Positions 22,152-40,238 of a stretch of DNA of 64,000 nucleotides are shown here, piece by piece. A model generated the notes under the pieces. It saw only the letters and a program-made list of their open reading frames with translations, searched no databases and was not told where the DNA came from. The DNA is from Archegozetes longisetosus (Eukaryota > Arthropoda > Arachnida > Sarcoptiformes > Trhypochthoniidae): positions 5,202,001 through 5,266,000 of the forward strand of contig JAEMBT020000008.1 of the NCBI GenBank assembly GCA_018873245.2. The letters are read 5' to 3'. Made by a program: the position numbers and the translations under genes. Position 1 is the first letter of the stretch. Every line of letters begins with the position of its first letter.

Positions 22152-23606
22152 TTATTGTATATTACAACAAATAATGTTATCACTTATTAGTTTATTCTCC
22201 ATAATAGAGGCTGCAATTTCCACTGCAGTTTTGAACACTTTCCTCAAACCTTTCTGCAAAAATTTAAATCATTTAAATCTTCAAAACTATTAATCATGTC
22301 TGTAGTTTAAAACTATAGCTAATTAAAATTCAGACTAACCATCGATTTGGAAGAACATTCTAAATACATAACGGCACCACAATCCTTGGCCATCAGTTTA
22401 GCTTCTTTTTTGTTAACTAAACAGTTCTCTTCAATGGTTTGGTCTTCTCTTAAATCAGATTTTGTGCCAATCAATAATACTGGAGTGTTTCTGGATCTGT
22501 CCATAATCTTTTCCATCCACTGTTGAATAAATATCAAAATTGACACTTAGATTTTGAGAGTGAAGGTATATCGGAAAAGTCAAAAATATGTACTTATAAT
22601 GAGTATGTATAGAGCTCATGGATTGGGTAATTTCATTAAATTTCATATACAAGTCAGCACTTAATTTAAAGTAGATTTACAGACAATAGAAATTTTATTT
22701 ATGACTATGAACAGTAAGTCTTGTTAATATTGAAATAGATTTGGATTTAAGTGAACTCAACTGATTTTCGTGGAAAGTATTTTATTAAAAGTATCTGAAA
22801 TGAGAGGTCTTATTGTATTTTCTATATGCTTAAATAGCTTAGATGTTGACCCTTCCAGTACATTGTTTTTACTGAGTTTAAGAGCCGAAAAATTGGACAA
22901 ACTTGTTATTTACTCTTGTTGTCGCGTTTTCGAAGGATGTTCTTGAGTTAATTGCAAAGCAGATAATAAATAGATTAATATTAATGCCAAATATCTCATT
23001 TCTGATCCTGCAATCGAAAGGTGTATCGCTCGATGGCGAATCATAAATCTCAACTTCGTACGGCATCAACTTTATTAACATTTGCTTTTCGACCACTGAT
23101 AATACCTTTGAATTAAGTTTGATATTCAATATTAAAAGTTATCAGATCTTATATAAACCAGGACTAAAGAATAGGCTTTCCTTGCCACAGTAAAAATGTA
23201 TAGACCTTTAATTCAAAGTTGTTCTAGTTATACTGCACATTTCAATTATTCAACAATCAATTTGTTTCAATTAAATTTTATCCAATTATTAATTTGAGAA
23301 AATATTCAAATCATGAGATTATTGCATTGAAAATCAATCTAAATATAGTTCGATTAAAGGTATAGAAAACACGTATCTATAATGAGAGTAACCTGTATCT
23401 CTATATAAGAAAAGCCTACTCCCTAGCTCTGATGTGAATTTATATCAATTATTAATATCTAGATTAGTTAGACATACTCTTCGTTGCAAATGAGTTACAG
23501 TTGATTTCATGCTATTTTTCACATCGAATTTAGCGTAAGTGGCAATCATAGTCGACTTTCCCACTTTTGAGTCCCCCATAACTGCTAGAGTTATCTTTCT
23601 TGTCAT
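22152..23606 (-). CDS. Atypical Rho/Ras-like small GTPase (four exons)
   Basis: Exons 23478-23606, 22914-23105, 22340-22519 and 22152-22253, all phase 0, join to 200 codons, the normal Rho size. G1 is GDSKVGKST (residues 11-19), G4 is TKSD (126-129) and G5 is ECSSK (161-165). LFIICFAINSRTSFEN matches the Rho-family beta4/alpha3 region. The C-terminus is CCNIQ, giving a CNIQ CAAX box for prenylation. The G3 motif, normally DTAGQE, reads DSPSSD (65-70), so the catalytic Gln and the Gly contacting gamma-phosphate are missing. It probably binds nucleotide but lacks normal hydrolysis, like constitutively GTP-bound atypical Rho proteins. The insert helix region is short. Its ATG lies 136 bp from a divergent plus-strand candidate exon. 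Confidence 0.85.
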
Positions 23607-23742
23607 ATTCTTCGTTAGTTGTGATCATTCGATGATCAATTGAGAAACAAATACAGCTTCACAGCAGACATCACTTTAATGTGTAGTTACTATTATTAGA
23701 GAAACTTGTAACTGCAAAGGAAATCCTATTCCTTCCGCAAAA

Positions 23743-23772
23743 ATGTTCGACAATAACCCCTTTAGACGATAT
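23743..23772 (+). CDS. Candidate first exon of the BCAT gene (transit peptide start)
   Basis: ATG plus nine codons (MFDNNPFRRY) ends at a strong donor GTAAGT in phase 0. The next downstream plus-strand exon, 26625-26672, is also phase 0 and would give an Arg/Tyr/Phe-rich mitochondrial-type leader. Linking them needs a 2.85-kb intron. The alternative first exon is 26332-26388 (MDRFYSGFLEK start). Neither can be proven without a transcript. Confidence 0.35.
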
Positions 23773-23930
23773 GTAAGTCAAGTTTAAGGGCGCGTTTATG
23801 TTTCAGTTATTAATATGTAACACTTTTTGCAATAAAGGCATCAACCAATTTAAACATGTTGGTTCAACTCTAGCTTTTCACAAATGTTTTTAACGTTGAA
23901 ATCATTTGTATACAACTCATATATACCTAC

Positions 23931-24688
23931 CAATTGGAGGCCAATATTTAGTCATTCAGCCTTATATTCAAATAACATTCGAATTAATATGAAAGAGTCA
24001 AACATTTGCTTATAGTTCAACTATCAATAGAAAACTAGTCTTTTTTAAATATTTGTATCAACAGATTATCAAAAATTGTAAAAATGTTCAATCTATTGAT
24101 ACTTGTCTCTTGAATAATGAGTTTTTCTATTGATAAATAAAAGTTCAAACTATAAACAAATGTTTGACTCTTTGGGATTATTCCAAGTTCGAAACACAAA
24201 CATTCAAAAAATATAGTTTCGTAAACTTTGTTCTCCAATTTTCTAAGCATAAAATTAGATTTTTCAACTAGATGTTTTCAAATATTAAATAGATTAAAAT
24301 CTCACATGTAATGTAATAAATAAGCTTAATTTGTGAAATAGACTAGTTTTCGCTTTTATCAAATTGCAGTGAAGTCCCAATAGACTAATATTTATTAATT
24401 TGAGTATTTTCAAGCTTTTCCTATTGGCATATGATATAGAGGTCTCGTAGATAATTGCCCATTAATTTTACTATTATTTTTATTATATTATTATTTTTGT
24501 TGACCTGTTAGTTTCTCTATAAAACAATCAAATGGGTTTTATCGTACTATTAGGGCTTTTAAACAGGGTTCCGAAACTTTATTTTTCGAGATTTTGTTTC
24601 GAAACTTCAAAGTGTAACCGACTCTTTCATATTAATCCCTGTATTATACAAATAAAGACTGAATGATTAAATATTGATCTTCAATTGA
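23931..24688. mobile_element. Foldback-type MITE with nested inverted repeats
   Basis: Outer arms: about 23931-24005 and the inverse of about 24612-24688, sharing CAATATTTARTCATTCAG and TTAATATGAAAGAGTC. Inner arms: about 23991-24040 and the inverse of 24118-24174, sharing AGAGTCAAACATTTG and ATCAATAGAAAA. There is no coding capacity; a small ORF at 24035-24250 is a by-product. Superfamily unassigned. Confidence 0.65.
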
Positions 24689-26331
24689 GAGGTTTTATTT
24701 TTCAAAACTTACACGACAGACTACTCTTCAGCTGACGTATCATTTGAAAAGTTCTGAACAATGAGTTTGTACTATAGAAACTTCTATTGAAGACCATTTA
24801 CTACAACAAAAATGAATAATTAATTTGCTTAAAAAAGTGATTCGTTCTTCAATTATGAAGATGTTTGTAGATGTAATTTAATGAAGAGATTATTTGCTTA
24901 GTATGAAATGCATTGCTATTTGCTAATTAGAGAATCCTAATTTTCGATCTTATTTATTTTGTGCTATTTAATGTTTAGTTATCTTGAAAGTTAGCAAATC
25001 AGCAGATGAATCATTTTTAGCAGATGTTCAAATGGTTACACTTTGTTTACCACAACGTCAAAGTCCAGAAACTCGATACTTAGAGAAATTTTAATCTCAG
25101 AAATGTTTAATTCTCTTAAAACTAGACTCAACCTATTTGTTGTTTGCAAGAACTTATAGTAAAAATTAACTGAATATTTTGGTTAATGTTGCATTGATCT
25201 TATCACGAGCTTAGAAACTAAAATGTAAAAGCATCAACTTTCTTTTAGTTCTTATCAATTAAACATATGAGAAATTGTGCACAAATATCTTACATGATAT
25301 ATTCAATTCATTCCAACATAATTACTCAATAACTTGTAGTTAATAAAAAAAATTTGAAAGCAGAGATATTTTTTGATAGTCAGTTATTTAAGGAAATCCA
25401 ACAGGGCTTGTGTGATTTTATTTTCTGGTTAATGAGCTTCTGAGTTTCGACACATTGGCAAATAAGTGCTCCCGTTTAAATTACAGAGATATACCATAGC
25501 CCTAATTGAAACTTTGTCAATATTGGTTCAAAGGTTTGATTATTTTTCGAACTTAATAAGGTTACTTCCAAATTGTTGTTATATCAGAACTTATCAAATA
25601 TTGATAAGCCACATGTGTGCTAACATTTATCAGAATTGTAACATTTTTCAATAAACATGTTTTTATTGAAATTTTTGACTTCAAAGTGAATGCAATTTCT
25701 CTTTGTGTTTTCTACATAATATTCACGAAAACACTGAGCTACTCTTCGAAATTGTGTCCAAAAAATTCTTAACTGAAGAGTATTGGAAAATTAAAAAATC
25801 TAAAAATTCAAAAATACTTTTAATTGGATGAAAATAACAAAAATAAGCTATAGAAATATTTAAATTAGTCGAAATAATGAATAATAGCTGCGTAAGCAAG
25901 GATAAAGTTGAAACTATTGTTATTAATGAAATACGATGTGTACGAAAGTTTGAGCTAATGCACTTGATAACCTTGATTGAGAACCTTAAGTAAAACGCAG
26001 TACTTTAAAGGCTAAAAGTTACGAATGTTCAACAGGTAAATATGTTTTCATTGCTTTTTAATAGATCGAAAGAAAATATGAGTCCGCGTGCGCGGGGAAC
26101 CCATCACTATCTTTCGACCTATTAATGAGATACTGAAGGCGATATTGACGACATGGCGACTAGAAATAGATTTCTTATATAGACTATTAAAAGTGCATCT
26201 AATTTGGCGTTGTAGACAATTGATCAATTCGAGACTTTAGTATTGAATCGCTTCGCTAACTTCTGCTCAACATATCAACTTATAGCTAATTGACATCTAT
26301 TTTCATGACTCACTGAACACTTTATTTGTCA
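24689..26331. other. Intergenic or BCAT intron-1 sequence
   Basis: No supported coding sequence. A short palindromic segment occurs at about 26063-26127 (AATAGATCGAAAG ... CTTTCGACCTATT). A 62-codon ORF at 25466-25654 has no supporting features. Confidence 0.5.
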
Positions 26332-26624
26332 ATGGATCGATTTTATAGTGGTTTTTTGGAAAAAGTGTTATCATTAACTGATAAAAAGGTATAGCTTTTC
26401 TTCCTAAGTTTTATAACTTTTATACTTATTTTAAAGTTTGTGTTCAACAATTTATTAGCTGCTAATCGATAAGGATGTAGTTTTAAATCTTTATGACTTG
26501 TTGTTATTAGTCCCTAATGTTTAAGATAAAAATTGAAAGTTGTTTTACGACAGGTTATCTTGTAATTAGACTACTATTTAAGTTAGTTATGGTCGTGAAC
26601 TGAATTTAAAGTTTTTACTTTCAG

Positions 26625-28242
26625 TACTTCAGTTATCGCTGTCTGTCATTGGGTTCTGTGCAATATTTCAAAGTAAGTACTCTTGTTTTCGTGTTATTTA
26701 TGTCTTATTGCTCTTTAAACAGCTATTAGAGATACTTAAGAAAAACTAACATTTCTCCGATTCTCTGCTGAATAGTTTTCTCAACTGAAAATACAAGAAT
26801 GCAAACCAAGCGAACGGAAACCAAAACCCGATTGGAATAAATTAGTCTTCGGTGCTCATTTTACCGATCATATGTTCGAAGTTAATTGGAGTTTAAATGA
26901 TGGCTGGGATACGCCAACTATATGTCCGATACATAACTTTTCATTACATCCATCGGCAAAGGTTTTCCATTACGCACAAGAGGTAAATATTATACATTAT
27001 TTCAAAATTAATTTGACATCTGTTTAATTAAATATTTTTAAAATTGTATTTTTATGAAGTTATTTGAAGGCTTGAAAGCATTTCGTGGTGTTGATGGAAA
27101 AATCAGAATTTTTAGACCAGATATGAATATGAAACGTATGAGGGGTTCAGCTGAAAGAATGAGTTTGCCAGTGAGTTGACAACTATAATCGCTGTTAATT
27201 ATCTTTGCTATTAGTCACTATTTCTTTACTAAGAGCTTTTGTGTCAATAATTAATGCGTAAGCGATGAGTGTTTATTAGACACTTTAATAAACATTTCTA
27301 ATCTTTGCGATAAAGCTTTTAATACAATTACATAATAAACTCACAAGTATTCCGTAAACCACACTGATTTCAAGTGAAGGGAACTTCCAAAAGATTAGAT
27401 ACAAGTTATAGAGAAGTTTCAATAACAAATTTTATCACAACTCAATCTAACCTTTAGTTTGTTAATAGGATTTTGATGGAAATGAGCTGATCGAATGTCT
27501 GAAAAAATTGATTCAAATCGATGCCGATTGGGTGCCACCTTATGAGACAGGGGCTTCACTTTATATTAGGCCAACGCTGATCGGGACAGAGGCAGCACTC
27601 GGTGTGGTGAGCTCTAAACGTGCAATACTTTATATAATCACTGGTCCCGTCGGACCTTATTTCGCGACCGGTGCTATTAAACCGATATCTCTTTTGGCTG
27701 ACCCGAGATACGTGAGAGCATGGCCGGGAGGTGTTGGCGATCGAAAATTAGGCTCAAACTACGCACCGACACTTGCAATTCAAAAAATAGCTGAAAAAAT
27801 GGGTTTACAGCAAGTTCTATGGCTTTATGGCAATGATCATCAACTAACAGAAGTCGGAGCTATGAACATATTCGTGTATTTAATCAACGAAAACGGACAG
27901 AAAGAATTGGTGACTCCACCAACTAAAGATGGGCTCATTCTTCCTGGTATTACCCGACTCTCGCTCATGGAATTAGCTGAATCTTGGAACGAGTTGAAAG
28001 TTACTGAAAGACCAATCACTATGTATGAAGTGAAACTATTGCTTAAAGAAAAGCGATTACTCGAGATTTTCGGTGCAGGAACAGCTTGCGTTGTTTGTCC
28101 AGTTGGGAGAATTCATTATATGAATGAAGACTTAATTATTCCAACAATGGATCACTCGGAACCGTTAACGATGCGGTTATATAAAGCATTAACTGACATA
28201 CAATATGGTAAAGTGAGACATGACTGGTCGGTACCAATTTAA
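26625..28242 (+). CDS. BCAT: Branched-chain amino acid aminotransferase
   Basis: Exons 26625-26672, 26776-26982, 27060-27170 and 27469-28242 join, all phase 0, to 379 codons before the stop, excluding the first exon. The protein is a fold-type IV PLP enzyme that transfers the amino group of Leu, Ile and Val to 2-oxoglutarate. Family blocks seen: [66 protein letters not shown] containing the PLP lysine, [20 protein letters not shown], the redox CxxC in GTACVVCPV, and LTDIQYG near the end. Length and the 5' leader suggest the mitochondrial form. The ATG-bearing first exon is uncertain (candidates at 23743 and 26332). The frame is intact with no frameshift, unlike several neighbours. Confidence 0.95.
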
Positions 28243-29900
28243 TGGCACTAATTATCAATTTTTATTTGATTTTTGTTGTTTTTGCATTTCTTAATTAGAA
28301 TATACATTGAAAATCAATTAATATGTTGTTTTCGTTTTAATACATATATATTTTTTATATATATGTTTGTTATTGGTGTTCATGTTTCTGTTGGCTGAAG
28401 ACATTTCTCTGAATCTCAGCGAATATTTTTATATCAATTTATATTAAAGTTACAAACTATGAGCAATAAATCGAAAAAAATGATTCTGTGATAAAAAGAT
28501 TGCTATAAAATAAGAGATTTTAATCCAATACAGTATTCGTTTGTCTTGTATGTTAAAAATCAGATTAACGACTATACAAATCATAAAAACTATATATTCT
28601 TATTGAGTTTTACTACAAATTAAACATTTATTTTGCGGTTTATATTCATAATCAATGTATTTGTTCGGAATAAAAGTTTGATTAAAAAAATTAAGTTGGG
28701 ACTTAGTATACTTAAAATAGCTGTTAAGTAGTAGTGACCAAAGTGAAAGCGGAACAAAACACTTTTTCTATGCTTAAATGTGAATCTTTGTAAAGCTTTT
28801 GCATAAATGCTTTGTTGAGTAAATAATTCATTTCTTGTTTGAGAAGCATTTTTACATTTACATCATGTCAAAAGTTATTTAGGCGTAAAATATATATACA
28901 GTTTGGTATGATTTCTACTGAAATTACATTACAATAAGTTTTACTATACTATGAGACAACATCAAAAAACAAATCAAAATTAACTACAAAATCAAATAAA
29001 AGTAAATATGCATTAATCATAAAAATTCAAACAATAATAATTGTACTAAAACTTAAAGCTTTAACTTAATAGTGATTAAAGGATACGAAATACTGGCGAA
29101 AATGTTATTTTAAGGTATAGTATATGGTTATAAATAAGAGGTATAATATATATTTCAATATTATTTTCTTATATAAAGTTTTAAATGCATTGCAATACTT
29201 GAGTCAAACCTGAAAAACACCACTTTATGCTCAAAGGGTGTCAATATAATAGTTAATAGTAATTAATAATAGTTTATAATAATGACAATCTTTTATAAGA
29301 GAACAGATTTATATAAGTTCTATCTCTTTGGAAGAATATTTTCAATATCTATCAAAAAGTTAAATATCGGATCATTAGTTGTTTTGTAAACTAAAGTCAA
29401 ACTTCTCTAACTTGTACATCCAGTTAAGTGGCTTTTCATTTTTATAATTTTAAACCATCTTCTCTTATGGCATTTTTCATATTCAACTTTTAAAAAGTCA
29501 CTTAACCGCATGATCGAGTTATAGAGGTTTGACTGTATATCTCTTTTGTATTTTTGTCACAAAAGGAAAGAAAATTCACTTTTCTATAGGAAGAATTGGA
29601 TTATGAAGCAATAAATTGTTTAGTTTTCTCAAAATTAATCTCAAGTCATTTCTTTATATATCTTCTTATACAAGTATATAATCAAATATTTTGTATTTTG
29701 TATATGAGAAACAGCAGCGAATCATCAGCATCGAGCATAGGATATATTACTTTGTATTGAATTTGCGAATATATGCCAACTTCAAAGACTTACAGCTTTT
29801 GGTAATATTTCTTCCAAATCAATGAAAGAGTTAGAAAAGAAGCAAAAGAGAAGACAATTGTCTAAGAATGGAAATAATAAGAAGAAAATTGTGCTTATAT
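28243..29900. other. Intergenic between BCAT and zinc-finger gene
   Basis: Convergent 3' ends. Very AT-rich, with no gene recognised. Confidence 0.55.
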
Positions 29901-31497
29901 TCAATCCAGATCTGGAAAGGATGAGATTTCAGTTTTGATGACACCAACAAGTGGTGGGACGAGAGTTTGTTGTGCATGAGTTGAACTAACTTCACTGCTG
30001 TGCTGAATCGCAGTGAAATCATTTGTACTGGAGGTTTGAATGTGTTGGACAGGTATTAGCGGCAATACAGGCTCCCTTCTCTTGACAGTGACCTGAGCGT
30101 CATCCACTTCGTAATCGAATTCGTTCTCGTTGCTGTTATGCTCATCGAAAGGATCGATATGATTATCAATATTAAGAGTAGTTTCAGTGTTGTTAAGAAA
30201 ATGGTTTCTCTGGTGCTGATTGAACGAGTTCTTCCAAGGAGTAGAGAACTGGCATCCGTCACTTGGCATTGGAACTGACTCTCACGATGCACTCTCTTGT
30301 GAACATTGACGTTGCCTTTGAAGTTGGTGCGATAATTACATCCGGGATGATCGCACTTGAATGGCTTGACTCCCGCGTGAAGCAACTGATGAGCTGTGAG
30401 ACACTGTTTCCATTTGCTACGATAACTACAACCTTTGACGTTGCAGGTGAATAGGGTGGAAATGCGTTCATCTTTGGCAGATTCTTCTCCAGAGGCATCC
30501 CTGATGCCACTAACAACAGATGCCTTAACGGCAGGACTACTTCGATTCATGGTGAACCTGAACTTCTTTTTGCGTTTACGTTTGCGAATCATATTATTAG
30601 AGAAATTATTACGACTTAAATGATTGGTTAGGTCGCTAACAGTGGTATTGTTGAGTACGTTTGGTGTAGAGTGTTCTTTGTCGTCAGATTCGATGCGATG
30701 GCGATGCTTTTTGTGTATTTTGATGTTCCCCTTGTAGTTGGACTGATACCCACATCCGGGCACATCACACGAAAACAACATCTCTCCCGCGTGCAATCTC
30801 TTGTGCATAACTAGTCTTTGTCTCATATTTGTGCGAAAATCACATCCAACCCAATCGCACTCGAACAACGACTTGCCTGGAGACAACTGTAGACCTGATG
30901 TGAGTATTGATGATGAGGAAGAAGAAACTGGTGGCGGAGTATTACTCGAGTGAGTGATTACGATCTGGTCGTTTTCGTTGGTCTCCATTGACATCTCACA
31001 CAACTCTTGAGGCATAAGAACTAATGAGTTATGGAAGATTGGGCGCAATCGTCGTTCTTATCGCTATCATAGTAGCTCCCATTACCACAAACCTCATAAC
31101 CATCGATGTCATTGATTTCATTGTCTTTGACTTGGATGTTATTAGAATTACTCGTATTATTAACTACATTATTATTGACATTATGTTTCATGTTATGATC
31201 GAGCGATGGCATGGTTTGGATGTTAGACATCAACAAATACTTTCGTTCCCAAACTTTGAGTTCTTCCTCGAGTTCCTGGACATCATCTCTGAGATGGTCA
31301 ATTTCTTGGGTATCGCTCCTGAGCGCTGCGTCTACCATCAGGTGCAGGAATTGGATGCAATCACTGGAAACTCTTCTGATGTTATCTAAAAGATGGACGA
31401 TATGTCTAGCAGTACATAATTCGTCCTTCAATTCATTGGTTTCTCGTTCTAATACACGATTTCTTTTGTCTTTTAGTTTGCCCGAAACTGAATCCAT
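29901..31497 (-). CDS. C2H2 zinc-finger protein with N-terminal coiled coil, one frameshift
   Basis: Exon 1 (31086-31497) and exon 2 (29901-31020) are joined across a 65-bp GT-AG intron; the frame is correct only with this splice. Residues about 15-100 form a coiled coil. Four fingers have the pattern C-x4-C-x12-H-x3/4-H with recurring GC motifs (FECDWVGCDF, FSCDVPGCGY, FTCNVKGCSY, FKCDHPGCNY). A bipartite-type NLS RKRKRKKK sits between fingers 2 and 3. The fifth finger starts FQC and continues GCQFSTPWKNSFNQHQRNH in the next frame; a single missing base near 30257 (GGG read as GG) explains this, and restoring it gives 510 codons. Without it the frame ends at 30056 in non-homologous sequence. 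Probably a nuclear DNA-binding regulator; targets unknown. Confidence 0.85.
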
Positions 31498-33059
31498 TCT
31501 TCGTTTTCTATTTACTGATGGATTGATTTATTACACAAAACACATATAATTATGGATTTAATGCTAGTTTTGGTGCCAATGAATGGGTTATGAAATGAAT
31601 AAATAATCGATTTTAATGCATAATTAAATTAGTTCTCTTTAAAGCACATGTCCGTAAATGACATTTATTGACAATAGACTCATAACTATTAGACATGTTC
31701 ACAGTCTATTTACGCCTTTGTTTGGTTTTGTTTTCTCTTTCTTTCTTTCTATCAATTATCAAATGGTTTCTCTATTATTTACAAACTTTTTCTACTTTTT
31801 AGTGAACTTTCTTTTATTTTTACGATTCCTAAGCTTTCATTTCTTGTTTAACACTTTCTATAATTTTATCAACAAATAAATAGATTCTAAACATAGATAA
31901 TATAATATCCGCTAATTATGAGACCTCTATTTGGGTGTTTACCAAAATTTGACATATTATTCAATGCTACATATAATTAAGTTCCATCTCATCCATTGTT
32001 ACTATACATCATAACGATTTAAGCTATTTTTTCGAACCCCTAACTTAAATACTTAAGGCTCATTGAAATAGATGTTAGATTCTAACTTAAATTGTACGAA
32101 TCAAATTAAAGCCTTGCAAACAGTGAGCTTTAAGTTTTAAAACATAACAAGTAAAAATTAGATATTATTAGTCCTAAGGCTATATATGACTGATAGATTT
32201 AACTTAAATAATCATAATTATGAAATCCTTCACTCCATCATCTAACGTGACAGTGTTTGTGTACGTAGCTCAGTACTAAACTTTTTCTAATCAATTTTAA
32301 TTACATTTTCTCATAAATATGTAAAAGAAGCAAATTTGATGACAAAATATTTATAAACTTTGAGTTTATTGGTAAAAAATAAATATTTTAGGAATCCTTA
32401 GTAAACTTAAATATTTATTAGATAGAAAACGAGTTTTATTATATCTAACAGTATTATAGAGAACTTGTTAAGCTCTAATATAAGGCAATTGCTTAACTGC
32501 AACTTTTGTATTATGCAATTCTCAAAATTATTTAACCTTGAATTGAATATAAAAGCTTTTGGCATAACTTATTATTCTTATTATAATTTTGATCAAGTTA
32601 TTCAAGCCTTAGTTAAGTTGCAAAAACTTGTTTTTTCTTTCATATAAAAAATCGTTATTAAAGTTAGACATTCTTTTAAGTGATAGCATTTCTGACATAT
32701 TCATTAATTGGATGATATCATCAAAACTTGTTTTCAGACTAACCGTTTAGTTCACTATTTAAGATTAAATTTTTCATTCCCTTAAAAAGCATTCAATTAA
32801 TTGTGAATAGTTTTAAACTTTTGATTTGTTAACCCAATTAAAAGCTATGTTCTTTATTTGAGATATAAAATTTGAATTTCTTAAATTTAATTTTAGTACA
32901 TAAAATCATTTGATTATATGATAGAAAGTGAGCTTTATTAACAATCAAATTAATGAACAGATTTTATAAAACTTGATTTTATTAGAACTTTAATAAATTA
33001 ATAAAATAAATAGCAATTAAAATGAGTAGTCAAATTTCAAACTTCAATTTGGATAGCAC
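31498..33059. other. Intergenic, no gene seen
   Basis: Upstream of the zinc-finger gene. AT-rich, with only short unsupported ORFs (31658-31879, 32465-32647). Confidence 0.5.
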
Positions 33060-33895
33060 TTACAATTTCGCTAAATATAACTCATGAAAGTTGATGCATT
33101 GGTTCATGTACTTCATGCAAACAATACAACTAAGAGATTGTGATTTCTTTATTCTAATTAATTTCAATTCAGATAAGCTAAGAAATGAGTCACGATTTAA
33201 ATCAAATTTGTCTATAAAGCAGTTCCATCTCAACTTTTGTGAATTCAAATCTGTTAGTCTGTAATAGTCTGTGATTTCTGAGGCTTTAACCCTTCGACCA
33301 ATTTCAAAGCTGACAACATCTAAGGCAAGAAAATAGAAATAAATGCTATAATTATCTTATTGATACTTTGATGAGCATGAAATACAGAATTTTTGAAAAG
33401 AAATCAATCAAATATTTAGTTAAGTTATATTTAAAAAATGATGTGCTTTTTTGAGGTTTTTATATTGATTTTTGAAACCACTTAAGTGTATGTCAAAATT
33501 AGATAGGTTACTATAAATGTACAACTAATAAATATCATGAATACCTTGCGCATGAAATAGTTTGACTAAATAAATTTCAAACTCATTGATATCTACTTTT
33601 AGATCCTTATTTTCATCGATATAATTGAACAGTCGAGTTGTGTTCTTCTCATTCGGATAAGGGATTCGTTTGAACAATAGATCACTTAAAATGCCCAATG
33701 AAGCAATTGATGCAGTTTTCCAGTTATCAAATATAATGTCAAATATGGTATTAATTTTTTCCGCTTCTAAAAACCTACATGAATCAAAATTTTACTTGGA
33801 AAACAATAATTCAACGAATGCTTACCTGCTCTCGATTGATCAATACTCAAAGACAGATAAGATACGATAATAATCACAATTAGTGTAGCATTCAT
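33060..33895 (-). CDS. Secreted two-EF-hand protein (three exons)
   Basis: Exons 33826-33895, 33545-33766 and 33060-33319 join (both introns phase 1; the first is 59 bp) to 183 codons. Residues 1-22 are a clear signal peptide (MNATLIVIIIVSYLSLS). Two EF-hand calcium loops are visible: DENKDLKVDINE (74-85) and DLNRDSFLSLSE (137-148), with acidic residues at loop positions 1, 3, 5 and 12. Position 6 of both loops lacks the usual Gly, so affinity may be low. Four Cys lie in the C-terminal third (from C131), suiting a disulfide-bonded extracellular protein. A good donor-like GTAAGT overlaps the stop, so a further exon is possible. No close family recognised; extracellular calcium binding is inferred. 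Confidence 0.75.
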
Positions 33896-34559
33896 CGTTG
33901 ATTGTTGGAGAAAGACTTTACTCACTCAATCAATGATAGACTAAACAATCGAATTTCTGATAGAGTTCCGTAAAGGAACTGATCTTGCGAGCTATGACCT
34001 ATTATTGGTATCCCTTGAGAAAACTTTTGCCATTCATACAAAGTTGTTTTGATGACATTTTGATGAAATCTGTAAGTTTATCTTAAAATTTGACTAATTC
34101 TTAAATCTCCAGGAAGTGAATAAAACCAACGAAATAAAAACGTTTTTATCAACTGAAACAAAACTTTTATTCATAGAATAGTGTTCTGATGACTTCGAAA
34201 ATAAACAATTACATGTCTATTATAATTATTTTGGTTCTCAATTATATTTATTGAACATATGAAATCATTTACTGTCTTCCGTACACTTTTGAGACATTTA
34301 GATAACGAAAAGGCTTATAAGAAATCAATTTTGTTAAATTATTGAGTGATCGATGACAGTCATAGGTTCGTTTACTATCAAAATTGTTGTTAAGTTTTAT
34401 CGCCAAAATTATTAAAGTTTATAAATAAGAAATCATCATGTATCTCATAAATGTAATGAGTAATGAATTCCCCTTTGAAATATTCGATAAGCCTTAAGTC
34501 CTTTTGATGTATAAAATATTTAATAGTGTACTTCAAACAGCAAACGCTTTATATAGTCC
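33896..34559. other. Intergenic between EF-hand and ABCC genes
   Basis: About 660 bp, AT-rich, with no gene seen. It should contain the EF-hand promoter and the ABCC 3' untranslated region. Confidence 0.55.

Positions 34560-40238
<5,679 letters not shown>

Noticed and set aside
24035-24250. 71-codon minus-strand ORF
   Set aside because: Lies in the foldback MITE; the inverted repeat creates it.
26332-26388. 19-codon exon (MDRFYSGFLEK start, donor GTATAG) as BCAT exon 1
   Set aside because: Phase fits, but the leader is not mitochondrial-like and the donor is weak; kept only as an alternative to 23743-23772.
30056-30260. C-terminal 67 residues of the longer zinc-finger frame as a genuine hydrophobic tail
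   Set aside because: The adjacent frame completes a proper fifth C2H2 finger, so the hydrophobic reading is an out-of-frame artefact.
30257-30260. Programmed ribosomal frameshift in the zinc-finger gene
   Set aside because: No slippery heptamer and no downstream structure seen; a missing G in a GGG run is simpler and recurs in other genes.
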